Source: Fuerstiella sp.
GTDB lineage: Bacteria > Planctomycetota > Planctomycetia > Planctomycetales > Planctomycetaceae
Assembly: GCA_022447225.1 (NCBI GenBank)
Contig: JAKVAZ010000011.1
Coordinates: 203,956 to 267,955 of the forward strand
Length of the DNA: 64,000 bases
Direction of reading: 5' to 3'
In this document: positions 9,948 through 19,600 of the stretch, one piece after another
Position numbering within the stretch: the first letter of the stretch is position 1
Layout: every line of letters begins with the position of its first letter
Position numbers and translations under genes: made by a program
Notes under the pieces: generated by a model
Told to the model about the DNA's origin: nothing
Databases searched by the model: none
What the model saw: only the letters and a program-made list of their open reading frames with translations

Positions 9948-10058
9948 GGCACATCCCGCCGCCGGATCCTGCGGAAAATGATGCAGTTTTGTTTGTCATC
10001 TGAAGACATATCCCGGTCGAACGTCCGAACAAATGTCAGGATCTGTCCATCACCAGTC

Positions 10059-10077
10059 GCTGCAAATGTTTTGCAGC
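10059..10077. repeat. 8-bp perfect hairpin in the spacer before the EccC-like gene
   Basis: GCTGCAAA at 10059-10066 pairs exactly with TTTGCAGC at 10070-10077 around a TGT loop. It lies in the 221-base spacer between the small helical protein gene and the EccC-like ATPase gene. There is no T-run, so it is not a classical terminator; it could mark RNA processing or be incidental. Confidence 0.6.
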
Positions 10078-10168
10078 AACAGTGGAGTCGTGGTCACCCT
10101 GCATCGATCAATCTCTGTTTTTCTTAGGCATCAATGATAATCCACGAGCCGTGTCCGCAGCCTGTCAT

Positions 10169-10417
10169 TCACAAAGATGTGTCGGACTCGCGCCTATGGG
10201 AACAGTCTCGTTCTGCCCGACCTGTTACTTCCGACATTTTATGGACGGCATCCAGCATCAGAGAAACCTGATTGTGAATTGGAATCAGATAATCTTCTTC
10301 CACGGTTTGACTGACTGGATCTGACCAGTGTTCTTTGGTCTGCTGCCAGGTATGTTCCAGTCGGGTGAGAGCATCTGCCAGTCGGGCCGCCGGGGATATA
10401 AAGTCTGCTTTTCTCAT
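10169..10417 (-). CDS. Small helical W-x-D protein of the type VII-like cluster
   Basis: An 82-residue protein predicted to be a helix-turn-helix hairpin: 'ARLADALTRLEHTWQQTKEHW' then 'WSDPVSQ', then 'VSLMLDAVHKMSEVT'. The W-S-D at the turn recalls the W-x-G/W-x-D of WXG100 proteins, so it may be a second small substrate or partner of the secretion-like ATPase; this is inference. The ATG is preceded by GAAGGA at 6 bases and overlaps the stop of the upstream gene (TGATG), so the two are translationally coupled. A GTG one codon earlier is possible. No signal peptide. I do not know a named family for it. Confidence 0.65.
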   Translation of the reverse strand: MRKADFISPAARLADALTRLEHTWQQTKEHWSDPVSQTVEEDYLIPIHNQVSLMLDAVHKMSEVTGRAERDCSHRRESDTSL

Positions 10418-11067
10418 CACGCATCCTTCGATAAATCATCAGTTGCTGGTGACGGGTCTTTGTCGGCGAACCGTGAGTGAGCGTCCGTTGTTTCCGGTTC
10501 AACTGACGAATCACCGTTGCCGGCAGGCGGTTTGGAATATTTTGACGGATCTCCGAAGTCGAGTTTCGAAGGAGACCAGTCGGGCAGTCTGACGTCACGG
10601 TAGTCGTCCAGATGTTCGACCGCGTTTTGCAGTAGTATGATGAGTCGCGGGACATCACGTTCCAATGTTTGAATCAACCGGACCGAACGACCGTGATATT
10701 CGTCGGCTTCCTGGCGAGCGCTGATTGTCCAGCGTTTGACCACTCCCAGTTGCTGTTGCGCGAACAGTAACTGCTGTTTGCACTTCTGCAGATGCTTCTG
10801 TTCCTGAAAGCAGGTCGGACGAAAATCTCCTGTACGCCGCATACGGCACTGATGCAGCATCACCCGGGCTTCGGCGTGTCTGCGATCACACAATTCAGAC
10901 TCTCGTTTCCAGAATCCGGGTCGATTATGTTCCAGCCAGTCAATGACGCCGCGTATTTCCGATTCCAGTCGTGTCACGCAGAGTTGCGCTTCTTCTCGAA
11001 ACTGCACCACAGCCGCGGCAAACCGGCGGACTGCATCAATTGATTTGACATTAGCAGATTGAGGCAT
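10417..11067 (-). CDS. Coiled-coil protein of the type VII-like cluster, function unknown
   Basis: A 216-residue cytoplasmic-looking protein with no signal peptide or membrane helix. Residues about 8-135 are long amphipathic helices rich in Gln, Glu, Arg and several Cys and His ('QEQKHLQKCKQQLLFAQQQL'). Residues 160-216 are polar, rich in Pro, Ser and Asp, and probably disordered. It lies between the WXG100-like gene and the small W-x-D gene and shares a coupled stop/start with the latter, so co-expression is very likely. A chaperone or scaffold role for the secreted small proteins is a guess from position only. The Shine-Dalgarno is weak (GAAG). I do not recognise the family. Confidence 0.7.
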   Translation of the reverse strand: MPQSANVKSIDAVRRFAAAVVQFREEAQLCVTRLESEIRGVIDWLEHNRPGFWKRESELCDRRHAEARVMLHQCRMRRTGDFRPTCFQEQKHLQKCKQQLLFAQQQLGVVKRWTISARQEADEYHGRSVRLIQTLERDVPRLIILLQNAVEHLDDYRDVRLPDWSPSKLDFGDPSKYSKPPAGNGDSSVEPETTDAHSRFADKDPSPATDDLSKDA

Positions 11068-11125
11068 GGGCTTCGGGCGAGAGCAAATGAGTTGAGTGCA
11101 GGCGAATAATCATCACCATGGGGTG

Positions 11126-11398
11126 CTATTGCTGCTGCAGATATTCTTCAATGAGCTGAGCCTTGCGGACCAGAAAAGGAATGTAGGCTTCATTCATTTC
11201 TACGAAACGTCCTACGGCTTTCATGCTCTGTCGGAAATCTTCGGTGAATTTGAGGTGTTCCTGATCTCGCCACGTCTGAGACAACGTATTCAATTGACCA
11301 CCGATTGCGGCAGACCGGTTATTGAGCTCTTCGTTAAAATGTCTCAAAGCCTGAGCAAACCGGCGCAATTCTGCGGGATCAACAATCGCCTGAGTCAT
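11126..11398 (-). CDS. WXG100 (ESAT-6-like) family protein
   Basis: A 90-residue protein with the size and layout of WXG100 proteins: two amphipathic helices (about 8-40 and 50-88) joined by a turn with W43-R-D45 in 'LSQTWRDQEHLKF', a W-x-D variant of W-x-G. No signal peptide and no Cys, as expected for a type VII substrate. The start was placed at the internal ATG, not the longer frame, because AAGGA lies 7 bases before it and the family pattern begins there. It is the first gene of a minus-strand cluster ending in an EccC-like ATPase. WXG100 proteins are exported as helical-hairpin dimers by EccC-type ATPases in Gram-positives and mycobacteria; the same job here is inferred. Confidence 0.85.
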   Translation of the reverse strand: MTQAIVDPAELRRFAQALRHFNEELNNRSAAIGGQLNTLSQTWRDQEHLKFTEDFRQSMKAVGRFVEMNEAYIPFLVRKAQLIEEYLQQQ

Positions 11399-11725
11399 CA
11401 GGGTATCCTTGGTTGAATTAGACAGGTATGTCGGGACTACCGGATACAAACGGAATTCAGGCCCGTTCGTACGCGAAAAACCCACAATTTACCATCTCCT
11501 GCCCCTTTTGAAGTCGTGAAACCTTCAACCGGGATCCGATCACAGCCGTGTAACCGTTACCATGCTTTCGCGAACTTCCGCCAGCGAACAGCGTATCCGT
11601 CGATCACTGTGAGATATCGCCGCCGGTGCAGATGTGGATTCCATGCCGACGGATAGCCGGTAAACTTGCAGCCACAGATGATCGTGTTTTACGTGTTTTG
11701 GTCCGTTTCAGGTTGTGATGTGGTT
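11399..11725. other. Divergent intergenic region
   Basis: Upstream region shared by the WXG100 cluster (minus strand) and the flavoprotein gene (plus strand). It should hold both promoters. I could not assign convincing -35/-10 pairs, and no further gene is supported here. Confidence 0.5.
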
Positions 11726-12979
11726 ATGAGTTCTTCTGAGAGACATACGGTGGTGATCGGTGGTGGGGTGATCGGTGGGTTCTGTGCGTGGTACCTGCGA
11801 AAGACGGGACGGCGCGTGACAATCGTCGATCGCAATGAATTTGGTGCCGGTTGTTCTCACGGCAATTGTGGTTATGTCTCCCCAAGTCACATTTTGCCAC
11901 TGACGGCACCAGGGCAGATTCGACGTGGTCTGAAAGGGATGATCAGCCGGAATGCTGCGTTAAGAATACGGCCTCGATTGTCGCCATCCATGTGGGCGTG
12001 GATGTTTAAGTTTGCGAGTCGGTGTAATCGTCGTGACATGGTCAGTGCCGGACGAGGACGTCATGCGATCCTGGAATCCTCGCGGCGTCTGTATCAGGGA
12101 ATCATCGAAGATGAGAAATTGAATGTTGAATGGAAGACCGACGGACTGCTGTTTGTTTTTCGGGATCATTTGGGATTCGAGAATTACGGTGAAACAAACC
12201 GGTTGTTGACGAAAGAATTTGGGGTTCCCGCAGAACCGGTTGAAGGCGCCGATCTTACAAGGCTCGAACCCGCACTGAAGCCGGGAATAGCAGGCGCGTG
12301 GCACTATCCCAATGACGCCCACTTGCGACCGGACAGAATGATGTCAGAACTGAAACGCATCCTTCTGAATGCGGGTGTGGAGATCATCGGCCAGACGGAA
12401 ATGAAAGAATTTGTCGGGTCCGGTCAAAACATTACTCACGTTCAAACACAGTCAGGTGCGATTGCCGCGAATGAATTTGTTGTGGCGACAGGGCCGCTGA
12501 CTCCTATGCTGAACAGGGTTCTGGGTTGTCGGATTCCTATCCAGCCTGGCAAGGGGTATTCGATTACCATGGCACGTCCCCAGGTCTGTCCGCGTTATCC
12601 GTTGCTGCTGCAGGAGGCGCACGTGGGGATCACGCCATTTGACACCGGCTACCGGATTGGCAGTACGATGGAGTTCGCAGGTTACAACTCCGAACTCAGT
12701 CCGGGACGACTGCAGTATCTGCGCGACGGTGCGGCGCAGTATCTGGTGGAGCCACTGGCGGAACCAGTGAACGAAGAATGGTTTGGCTGGCGCCCGATGA
12801 CCTGGGACGGGTTGCCTTACATCGATCGTACACCGCGTTTCAACAATGTCTGGGTTGCTGCGGGCCACAATATGCTGGGCCTGAGTATGGGGGCCGCGAC
12901 CGGCAAACTCATGACGGAACTGATCACGGGACAACCACCACATATCAGTCCGGAACCTTACAGAATTGGCCGCCGCTGA
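11726..12979 (+). CDS. FAD-dependent oxidoreductase, D-amino-acid dehydrogenase (DadA) type
   Basis: Flavoprotein of the DAO/DadA superfamily, 417 residues from the chosen ATG. The Rossmann FAD motif VIGGGVIGGFCAWYL lies at about residues 9-23, followed by the acid-ending strand 'VTIVDRN' and by 'GCSHGNCGYVSPSH', the Gly/Ser-rich stretch typical of DadA (GtSfaNaG). 'LEPALKPGIAGAWHYPNDAHLRP' and the C-terminal 'GWRPMTWDGLPYIDRTP..NNVWVAAGHNMLGLSMG' are diagnostic. It likely oxidises a D-amino acid or hydroxyproline-like imino acid to the keto acid, passing electrons to quinone; the substrate cannot be read off. The longer frame from 11666 begins with unconserved hydrophobic residues, and the family motif favours the later start. 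Confidence 0.85.
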   Translation: MSSSERHTVVIGGGVIGGFCAWYLRKTGRRVTIVDRNEFGAGCSHGNCGYVSPSHILPLTAPGQIRRGLKGMISRNAALRIRPRLSPSMWAWMFKFASRCNRRDMVSAGRGRHAILESSRRLYQGIIEDEKLNVEWKTDGLLFVFRDHLGFENYGETNRLLTKEFGVPAEPVEGADLTRLEPALKPGIAGAWHYPNDAHLRPDRMMSELKRILLNAGVEIIGQTEMKEFVGSGQNITHVQTQSGAIAANEFVVATGPLTPMLNRVLGCRIPIQPGKGYSITMARPQVCPRYPLLLQEAHVGITPFDTGYRIGSTMEFAGYNSELSPGRLQYLRDGAAQYLVEPLAEPVNEEWFGWRPMTWDGLPYIDRTPRFNNVWVAAGHNMLGLSMGAATGKLMTELITGQPPHISPEPYRIGRR

Positions 12980-13038
12980 ACCGCTAGGACTGACTACAGA
13001 CGTTCCCTGTGTCTGTTAAGGGCAATAGAAACGCAGTA

Positions 13039-13053
13039 GGGAATTTGCAATTC
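13039..13053. repeat. Short inverted repeat downstream of the flavoprotein gene
   Basis: GGAATT and AATTCC flank a TGC loop in the 277-base spacer after the DadA-like gene. The stem is short and no T-run follows. It may be a weak transcription end or incidental. Confidence 0.3.
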
Positions 13054-13256
13054 CGTTTACATGTTTTGTTTGTTTGGCGTACGGCAGATAAGGATCCTTC
13101 GGCGCGCCGTGCGCACTATTCCGGTACGAATTCACCTATGGTATACCTTGGGCATCCGGCAGTCAGATTCCCAGCGATGTTTTGAAGCTTCAGGGGGATT
13201 CGTCAGTAAACTGACAATATCAGTTGGCAGGATCCAGAATTCGGGCCAGGAACGTA

Positions 13257-14015
13257 ATGATGAATGATTCATTCCCGCGAATAACGAGCCGTCGAATGCA
13301 GTTCGAAGGCGGATCTGCGATCGGTACCAGCAACCGCTGGGAGAAAAGTCAGTATTGTTCAATTCTGACCCGAGCCGGAATTGTTGGTTGTGGTGTCTAC
13401 GATATGGAATCGGCTGCGACGTTCGACCAGGCAATTGCGATTGCTCGGGGAACGCCTGCAAATCCACTGGTTGAACCGGAAGATCTCCTGGATGCAAAGA
13501 TCGTTGATGCCAGTCCCAGGGCGAGGTCATTTGGTATTGAAGTGGGAATGACGGGTCGGGAAGCCACTGAAATCATGCTGTCGGTTTATCCGAAGAAGCC
13601 GGATGTTGCTGGTTCACCGGTGCACGTCAAATTTCTTGACCACGTTACGATTATCGTGGAAGACCTGGAACGCAGTCGCAGATTTTATACCGACGTCCTT
13701 GGGATGCAGGTTGTGGAGCGTCCGGACTTTTCATTCGACGGAATGTGGCTGAACGCCGGGGGAACTCAGGTTCATCTGATCCTCGATCATCCCGAATGTG
13801 CTGATCCGGGATATCCAAACATGCACGGGGAAACCCTTCCTGGCCGGGTTCATCACTTTGCTTTTGAGGTCGATGATGCACACGCTGCCGCCGATCGTCT
13901 TAAAGAACATGGTGTCACAATCCAGGGTGGCCCGGTGCCCCGTCCGGATGGCTGCATTCAGGTCTGGTTCTTTGATCCGGACGAACATATCGTCGAAGTG
14001 TTCCACAAAGTGTAG
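13257..14015 (+). CDS. DUF1805-VOC (glyoxalase fold) fusion protein
   Basis: Two domains in one 252-residue chain. Residues 10-110 match DUF1805 (Bacillus YunC type): 'YCSILTRAGIVGCGVYDM', then 'LLDAKIVDASPRARSFGIEVGMTGREA', the GMTGREA end being the hallmark. Residues 120-250 are a vicinal-oxygen-chelate domain, starting 'FLDHVTIIVEDLERSRRFYTDVLGM'. Its probable metal ligands are the His of 'LDHVTI', the His pair in 'GRVHHFAFEV' and the Glu of 'HIVEVFH'. VOC proteins act as dioxygenases, lyases or resistance enzymes; the DUF1805 partner has no known activity, so I give no substrate. Start by AGGAA; an ATG one codon downstream (13260) is equally good. Joined DUF1805 and VOC is a combination I do not recognise as standard. 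Confidence 0.8.
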   Translation: MMNDSFPRITSRRMQFEGGSAIGTSNRWEKSQYCSILTRAGIVGCGVYDMESAATFDQAIAIARGTPANPLVEPEDLLDAKIVDASPRARSFGIEVGMTGREATEIMLSVYPKKPDVAGSPVHVKFLDHVTIIVEDLERSRRFYTDVLGMQVVERPDFSFDGMWLNAGGTQVHLILDHPECADPGYPNMHGETLPGRVHHFAFEVDDAHAAADRLKEHGVTIQGGPVPRPDGCIQVWFFDPDEHIVEVFHKV

Positions 14016-14313
14016 TCTGCACAGATGAATCGGAGATGATGCGACAGGCGAGGGGTCTCGGTTGATCAACAGATCTGACTCTTACCTCACGTTGAAATGC
14101 CGCCCGGTGACTGTCCGTCCCGAGTCGTCACTATGTGTTTTTGACCGTTCATAGTCCGAGATTTTAGGTGTAGGAGACACCTCGAATCGGACGGCTTCAC
14201 CGTTGCTACGCAAAAAAGGACAGATCTCGTGCCTCTGACATGATTCACGCTGAAGCCGGTTCGTGTTTTATATGGGAAACGTTAATAACCGGGGACGAAG
14301 AATCACGGCTCGT

Positions 14314-14928
14314 TTATCTGCGTACGGCTCCGGAATGTTCCAGTAACTGCTCAAGCACATCATAAGGTTGAGCACCGGCTGCGGCGTGTTGTCCGGCAAC
14401 AAACGTGGGGACCGATGTCACACCAAGCTTCCGTGACCGTTCCCAGTCCTGGTCAACGGCTGATCGATAATGTCCGGTGCTCAATTCGTCACGGCAGACG
14501 GATTCCTGCACTCCCATGCCGCTTGCGATTTCAATGAGATTTTCAATCAGGGCGATGTTGATTCCGTCTGCGAAGTACGCTTGGAAAAGTCGGTTGTGGA
14601 TCTGCTCTCCGTCCGGCTGTGTGACCATAAATGCGGCGAATTCCTGGGCAAGACGGCTGTTATAAGTCATCCTGCGGTCCCCGTATGGCAGACCTTCGAT
14701 TTCCATCAGTTGTTTCATGCGGACCTGCGCTGCCGAAATATCGATGCCACGACCGGCGAACAACTGTTCCAGTGTCATTCCTTCCGTTGGTGTTTTCGGG
14801 TGCAGTGGAAAATGGACGAAGCGAATATCGATGTCCCACTCCGTTCGCAGGCGTTCAATACGCACGGTACTGAGATAGCACCAGGGTCATATGTAGTCAG
14901 AAAAGACTTCCAGAACGAATCGATTCAT
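14314..14928 (-). CDS. DsbA/FrnE-like thiol oxidoreductase, probable selenoprotein (in-frame TGA at codon 14)
   Basis: Thioredoxin-fold DSBA-family protein of 204 residues if the TGA at 14887-14889 is read as selenocysteine. From the ATG the frame gives MNRFVLEVFSDYI, then TGA, then PWCYLSTVRIERLR. The family has Cys-Pro-Trp-Cys here, so the TGA replaces exactly the first, nucleophilic cysteine (U14-P-W-C17). The rest is intact: the HPKTPTEG loop, a helical insertion, and the cis-proline motif 'GVTSVPTF' near residue 170. No signal peptide, as in cytoplasmic FrnE-like proteins. A 7-bp SECIS-like hairpin starts 13 bases after the TGA. Without recoding, only a GTG-started fragment from 14865 lacking the active site would be made. 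The alternative is a nonsense mutation in a pseudogene. It lies 97 bases after the DUF1501 gene on the same strand. Confidence 0.75.
14855..14873 (-). promoter_or_regulatory. Candidate bacterial SECIS element
   Basis: On the coding (minus) strand UCAGUAC pairs fully (one G-U) with GUAUUGA around the five-base loop CGUGC. The apical loop starts 20 bases after the UGA, has G at its second position followed by U, and sits inside the coding region. These features match the bacterial SECIS rules: a 16-37 base spacing, a stem of at least 4 bp and a G in the first two loop bases. Confidence 0.6.
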
Positions 14929-15025
14929 ACCGTGTTTCTTTGCATCTGACATGTGGAATGATTGTCTTACGTGGACGGACGACCAGACTACAGGCCGGCC
15001 TCACTTTCGGCGTCACCGGTGCTGA

Positions 15026-16492
15026 CTACGCCAAAATCCCTTTGACGACACTTCCGTGTACATCGGTCAGGCGGAAGTCGCGTCCCTGGTGCCGATAGGT
15101 CAGACGTTCGTGATCGATTCCCAGCTGCTGCAGAATTGTCGCATTCAGGTCATGGATGTGTACGGGGTTTTCCACGATGTTGTAGCTGAAGTCGTCCGTC
15201 TTGCCGTATTCGGTCCCGCCTTTGATTCCCGCTCCGGCCATCCATTTGGTGTAGCATCGAGGGTGATGGTCGCGCCCATATTTTTTCCTGGACAAACTAC
15301 CCTGGCAATAAATTGTACGTCCGAATTCTCCACCCCAGATCACCAGTGTGTCTTCCAGCAGGCCGCGCTGTTTGAGGTCCTGGACGAGGGCATAACATGG
15401 CTGATCGATGATGCGACACTGACGCCGGATGTCTTTGGGAAGATTGCTGTGCTGATCCCACTTGCGGATAAAAATCTGGGTGAACCGAACGCCACGTTCG
15501 GCCATACGGCGTGCCAGCAGGCAATTTGCTGCGAACGTCCCGGGCGTGGAGACGTCCGGACCGTACAGTTCCAGTGTCTGCCTGGATTCACCGGAAATGT
15601 CGGTCAATTCCGGAACCGATGTCTGCATACGATAGGCCATTTCATACTGAGTAATACGAGACTGAATTTCGGGATCTCCGACTTCATCGAATCTCTGGCT
15701 ATTCAGCAGCATGAGTTCATCCAGCATACGCCGTCGCATGGACTCGGACATACCATCGGGGTTAGACAGATACAGGACCGGATCACCGGTTGACCGCAGG
15801 CTGACTCCCTGGTGTCGGGTGGACAGAAAACCGGATCCCCACAGCCGCGAATACAGAGCCTGTCCCCCGAAACTGCCGTTGACTGTGGAGTGCAGTACCA
15901 TAAACGCCGGCAGGTTTTGGTTCAGGCTGCCCAGACCATAGGAAAACCACGCACCGGTACTCGGACGACCAGGCAACTGACTGCCGGTTTGAATGTAGGT
16001 GATTGCCGGATCGTGATTGATCGCTTCCGTGTGAATCGTCTTAATCACTGCCAGATCGTCCACCATTTTCCCGGTATACGGTAAGAGTTCACTGACCTGC
16101 ATTCCACAGTCGCCGTGCTGTCGAAAACGAAAGGTCGATGGCGCAATCGGAAAACGTTTTTGCCCCGAAGTCATTGTGGTGATACGCTGGCCGTTGCGCA
16201 CTGAGTCTGGCAAGTCTCTGTCGAACCAGTCATTCATCATGGGCTTGTAGTCCCACATGTCCAGCTGAGACGGCGCACCGGACATGAACAGATAGATCAC
16301 ACGTTTTGCCCTCGCAGCAGAGTGCGGCAGACCCGGAAGTCCACCGGCTGGATCTGCGGAAGCCGCAGTGTTGTCTGCGAATAGCTGAGGATTGACCAGC
16401 GAACCCAGAGCTGCGGAACCGATTCCGGTTGACGTTCGGCCAAAGAAGTGTCGCCGGGTTTCGAGGAGCTCTGTTTCTCGGATGGGATGCAT
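15026..16492 (-). CDS. DUF1501 family protein, Tat-exported
   Basis: A 488-residue member of the planctomycete DUF1501 family (alkaline-phosphatase/sulfatase-like fold, no proven activity). An N-terminal '[20 protein letters not shown]' Tat-type signal precedes '[23 protein letters not shown]' at about residues 65-85. '[12 protein letters not shown]', '[15 protein letters not shown]' and '[19 protein letters not shown]' follow, the last being the usual metal-site-like region, and the C-terminus has '[31 protein letters not shown]'. AAAGG lies 8 bases before the chosen ATG; the longer frame lacks a site. It follows the DUF1549/DUF1553 PSD1 gene by 155 bases on the same strand, the standard pairing in this phylum, thought to handle export or surface binding of polysaccharide-related substrates. 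Confidence 0.93.
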   Translation of the reverse strand: MHPIRETELLETRRHFFGRTSTGIGSAALGSLVNPQLFADNTAASADPAGGLPGLPHSAARAKRVIYLFMSGAPSQLDMWDYKPMMNDWFDRDLPDSVRNGQRITTMTSGQKRFPIAPSTFRFRQHGDCGMQVSELLPYTGKMVDDLAVIKTIHTEAINHDPAITYIQTGSQLPGRPSTGAWFSYGLGSLNQNLPAFMVLHSTVNGSFGGQALYSRLWGSGFLSTRHQGVSLRSTGDPVLYLSNPDGMSESMRRRMLDELMLLNSQRFDEVGDPEIQSRITQYEMAYRMQTSVPELTDISGESRQTLELYGPDVSTPGTFAANCLLARRMAERGVRFTQIFIRKWDQHSNLPKDIRRQCRIIDQPCYALVQDLKQRGLLEDTLVIWGGEFGRTIYCQGSLSRKKYGRDHHPRCYTKWMAGAGIKGGTEYGKTDDFSYNIVENPVHIHDLNATILQQLGIDHERLTYRHQGRDFRLTDVHGSVVKGILA

Positions 16493-16647
16493 GGGTGAAC
16501 CTTTTTCCGACCACACGAAAACACAAACAACAGGACTGGTGGTGACGTTTGGTCTTTCTGAAACATTTGGAACCGGAACTGGACAACGATCAGGACATTC
16601 AGGCTGATCGGGTTTTGTTCGCAGTCATGAGTGATTCATTTCTTCTG

Positions 16648-19600
16648 CTATTCCTTTGTCACTGTTTCACTCAAATTCAGCAGCAGGTGAGTCACCATGG
16701 ACCAGGCAGCCAGTTCATCAGGATCGAGCTGTTCGTTGCGAGGTGACTCGCCGGCCGACAACAGCTTTTCAGCTGCTTTGGAGTCATTTCTGAACTGAGT
16801 CAGACTCTGGTGGAACAGACGTGTCAGTGATCCCTGTTCCGCAACATTCGGACGTCGGTTCAATACCGAACGGAAAGCGAATACCGCACGCTCGTCGACG
16901 CTGGAATCACTTTCGGTCATCACACGTTCGGCGAATTTACGAGCCGCCTCGACGTACTGCACGTCGTTCATGAGTACCAGGGCCTGCAGTGGAGTATTAG
17001 TGCGTGCCCGGCGAACCTGACACGTTTCACGATCGGGAGCGTCAAATGTGGCCATTGACGGGGGAGGAACCGTTCGTTTCCAGAAGGTGTACATGCTGCG
17101 ACGGAAGAGCTTTTCACCTTTGTCCTGAACGAAGGTGGCGGTGTTGCTGCCGCCAAAACCGACGGGTTTCCACAGCCCGGCCGGCTGGTACGGCTTAACA
17201 CTTCGCCCACCAATCGTCTCAGTCAGCAATCCACTCACGGCCAGCGCCTGGTCGCGAATCACTTCGGCATCCAGTCGAAATCTGGGGCCGCGTGCCAGGA
17301 AACGATTTTTGGGATCTGCCGCCAGTTTTTCGGGTGACACATGTGAGGCCTGTTGATAGGTCGCCGACATCACGATCTGCTTCAGCATTCGTTTTACGTC
17401 CCAGCCGGATTCAATGAAGTCCACGGCCAGCCAGTCCAGCAGTTTTGGATGAGACGGATGTTCACCCTGAACTCCAAAGTCTTCAGATGTTTTTACCAGG
17501 CCGGTACCAAAGAACTGCTGCCAGAATCGGTTCACTGTCACACGCGATGTAAGCGGATGCTGTGGCTGAACCAGCCATTGCGCCAGCCCAAGCCGATTGG
17601 AGGGGGCATTTTCAACAGGAGGAGCCAGCCATACGGGGACCGTCGATGACACCGGTTGGCGCTTTTCGGTGTATTGTCCTCGTTCCAGCACATGAGCCTG
17701 CCGCGGTTCCAAACGGTCTTCCATCACCAGTGTGGCGGGAATCGCGTTTTCCAGGTCATCCAGTTTGGTTTCGAGGTTTGTCTGTCGTTTCAGTGGTGCG
17801 TCCAGCTGTATCCGTGAATCCGGATTTACGTATTTGAGATAATAGTGAGTCAGTTGTTCGGTTTGTTCGGGCGTTCGTTCGGCATTGTCAATATCCAGAA
17901 CCTGCTGGATTTCATCCGGAAGCCTGGTGTGATTTGTCTTTGTGCGAAACTGTTCCCAGGCATACAGAGAACGCTTTTGTTCCGCAGAAAGCGACGGGTG
18001 TACGATTCCGGCGGTGTCCCAGTGAACGGTGCCTCCGACCTGTGTAAAGGCCCAGCCATTGAGTTCGGACCCGAACACCAGGCCCACGGCTTCGGCAGAG
18101 ACTTCCAGGCGTACCCATTTTCCGGTTTCCGGCAGTTCGCCCATGTGCCGGTTTGAGGCATCATTTTTCCCGGCCCCGTGTGCTTTGTCCGCTCCCCAGG
18201 TGGCACGATGTTCCCACGTGCCGTCATTGAACTGCAACTGCAGCGTCAGCGGTGGATTTTCAGGATCCAGGTACGCCCAGGCAAACAGTTTTGTCTGCCC
18301 CGGAAGTTTCAGTTTTTCGGTCGGGTCGGTGAACAGGTGCTGGGTGATTTCATTGCTTCGACCGGTACGCACCGCAGATTTTTTGCCGCTGTGTACCGGA
18401 TGATCAGGAGCTTCCACGAACTGCCACGGAGTGTCACCAGCCGGTTTTGCCCCGGCTGGTATTTCGTCATCGACCCAGACGAACTCTTCTTCGGTCAGGG
18501 CACCCAAAGGTTCCGTCGGCTTCGGATCGGCGTAGTTGATTTTGGCCAACAGAGTGTCGATTTGACTGCCGGCAGCAGCCAGTTCTTCACGGTACTGCTT
18601 TTGGTGCTTCTGCTGCTTCGCCGTTGGAACTTTGACAATCGGGGGCGGCAGCAGAGCGTTCCCGTCCATGGCTCTTTCGGTGAGGCTGAAGAAGTAGGAG
18701 AACAGCTGATAGAATTCTTTCTGCGTGATCGGATCAAACTTATGATCATGACACGCGGCGCAGCCGGCTGTCAGACCCAGCCAGACCGTGGATGTGGTTT
18801 CAACACGATCGACTGCGTAGCGCACGTAGTATTCATCATCGATGGAACCACCTTCGCTGGTTGTCACGTTACATCGATTGAATCCTGTTGCAACTCGTTG
18901 ACTCACTGTGGGGCCGGGTAGCAGATCTCCGGCGATTTGTTCGATCGTAAACTGATCAAACGGCTGATTATCGTTGAAGGATCGGATCACCCAGTCGCGA
19001 TACGGCCAGATCGATCGTTCGTTGTCGAAATGCAGACCGTGAGTGTCTCCGTATCGAGCGGCATCCAGCCAGATACGCGCCATGTGTTCCCCGTATTGTT
19101 CGGAATCCAGTAAACGATCCACAACACGTTCAAACGCCTTGTCGGATTCATCAGCGAGAAACTGATCGACATCCTGAATCGTGGCAGGCAGCCCCGTCAG
19201 GTCCAGGGTTACTCGACGGATCAGTGTTTCCTTCGAAGCCCGATGTTCGGACGCCAGACCGATTGTCTTCAGTTTGGCATGGATAAAGTTGTCGATGGCG
19301 TTGTTTGTTTGCCGGTTTTCCGTCACCGGCATGATGTTCGGTTTCTTTGGTGTCTGAAAGGCCCAGTGCCCCGACCATTCGGCTCCGCCATCAATCCATT
19401 CTTTGATCAGGCCAATCTGTGTTTCGCTCAGCTTCTTTCCTGAATCCGGAGGTGGCATCTTCAGATCAGGGTCATCGGAGGAGACACGCACGAACAACTC
19501 ACTGTCCCCGCTGTTTCCAGGCACAACTGCAGTCAAACCGGACGCCAACGCAGTCACTGCCGATTCGTGTTTGTCCAGCCGTAATTCGGCCTGTCGATTG

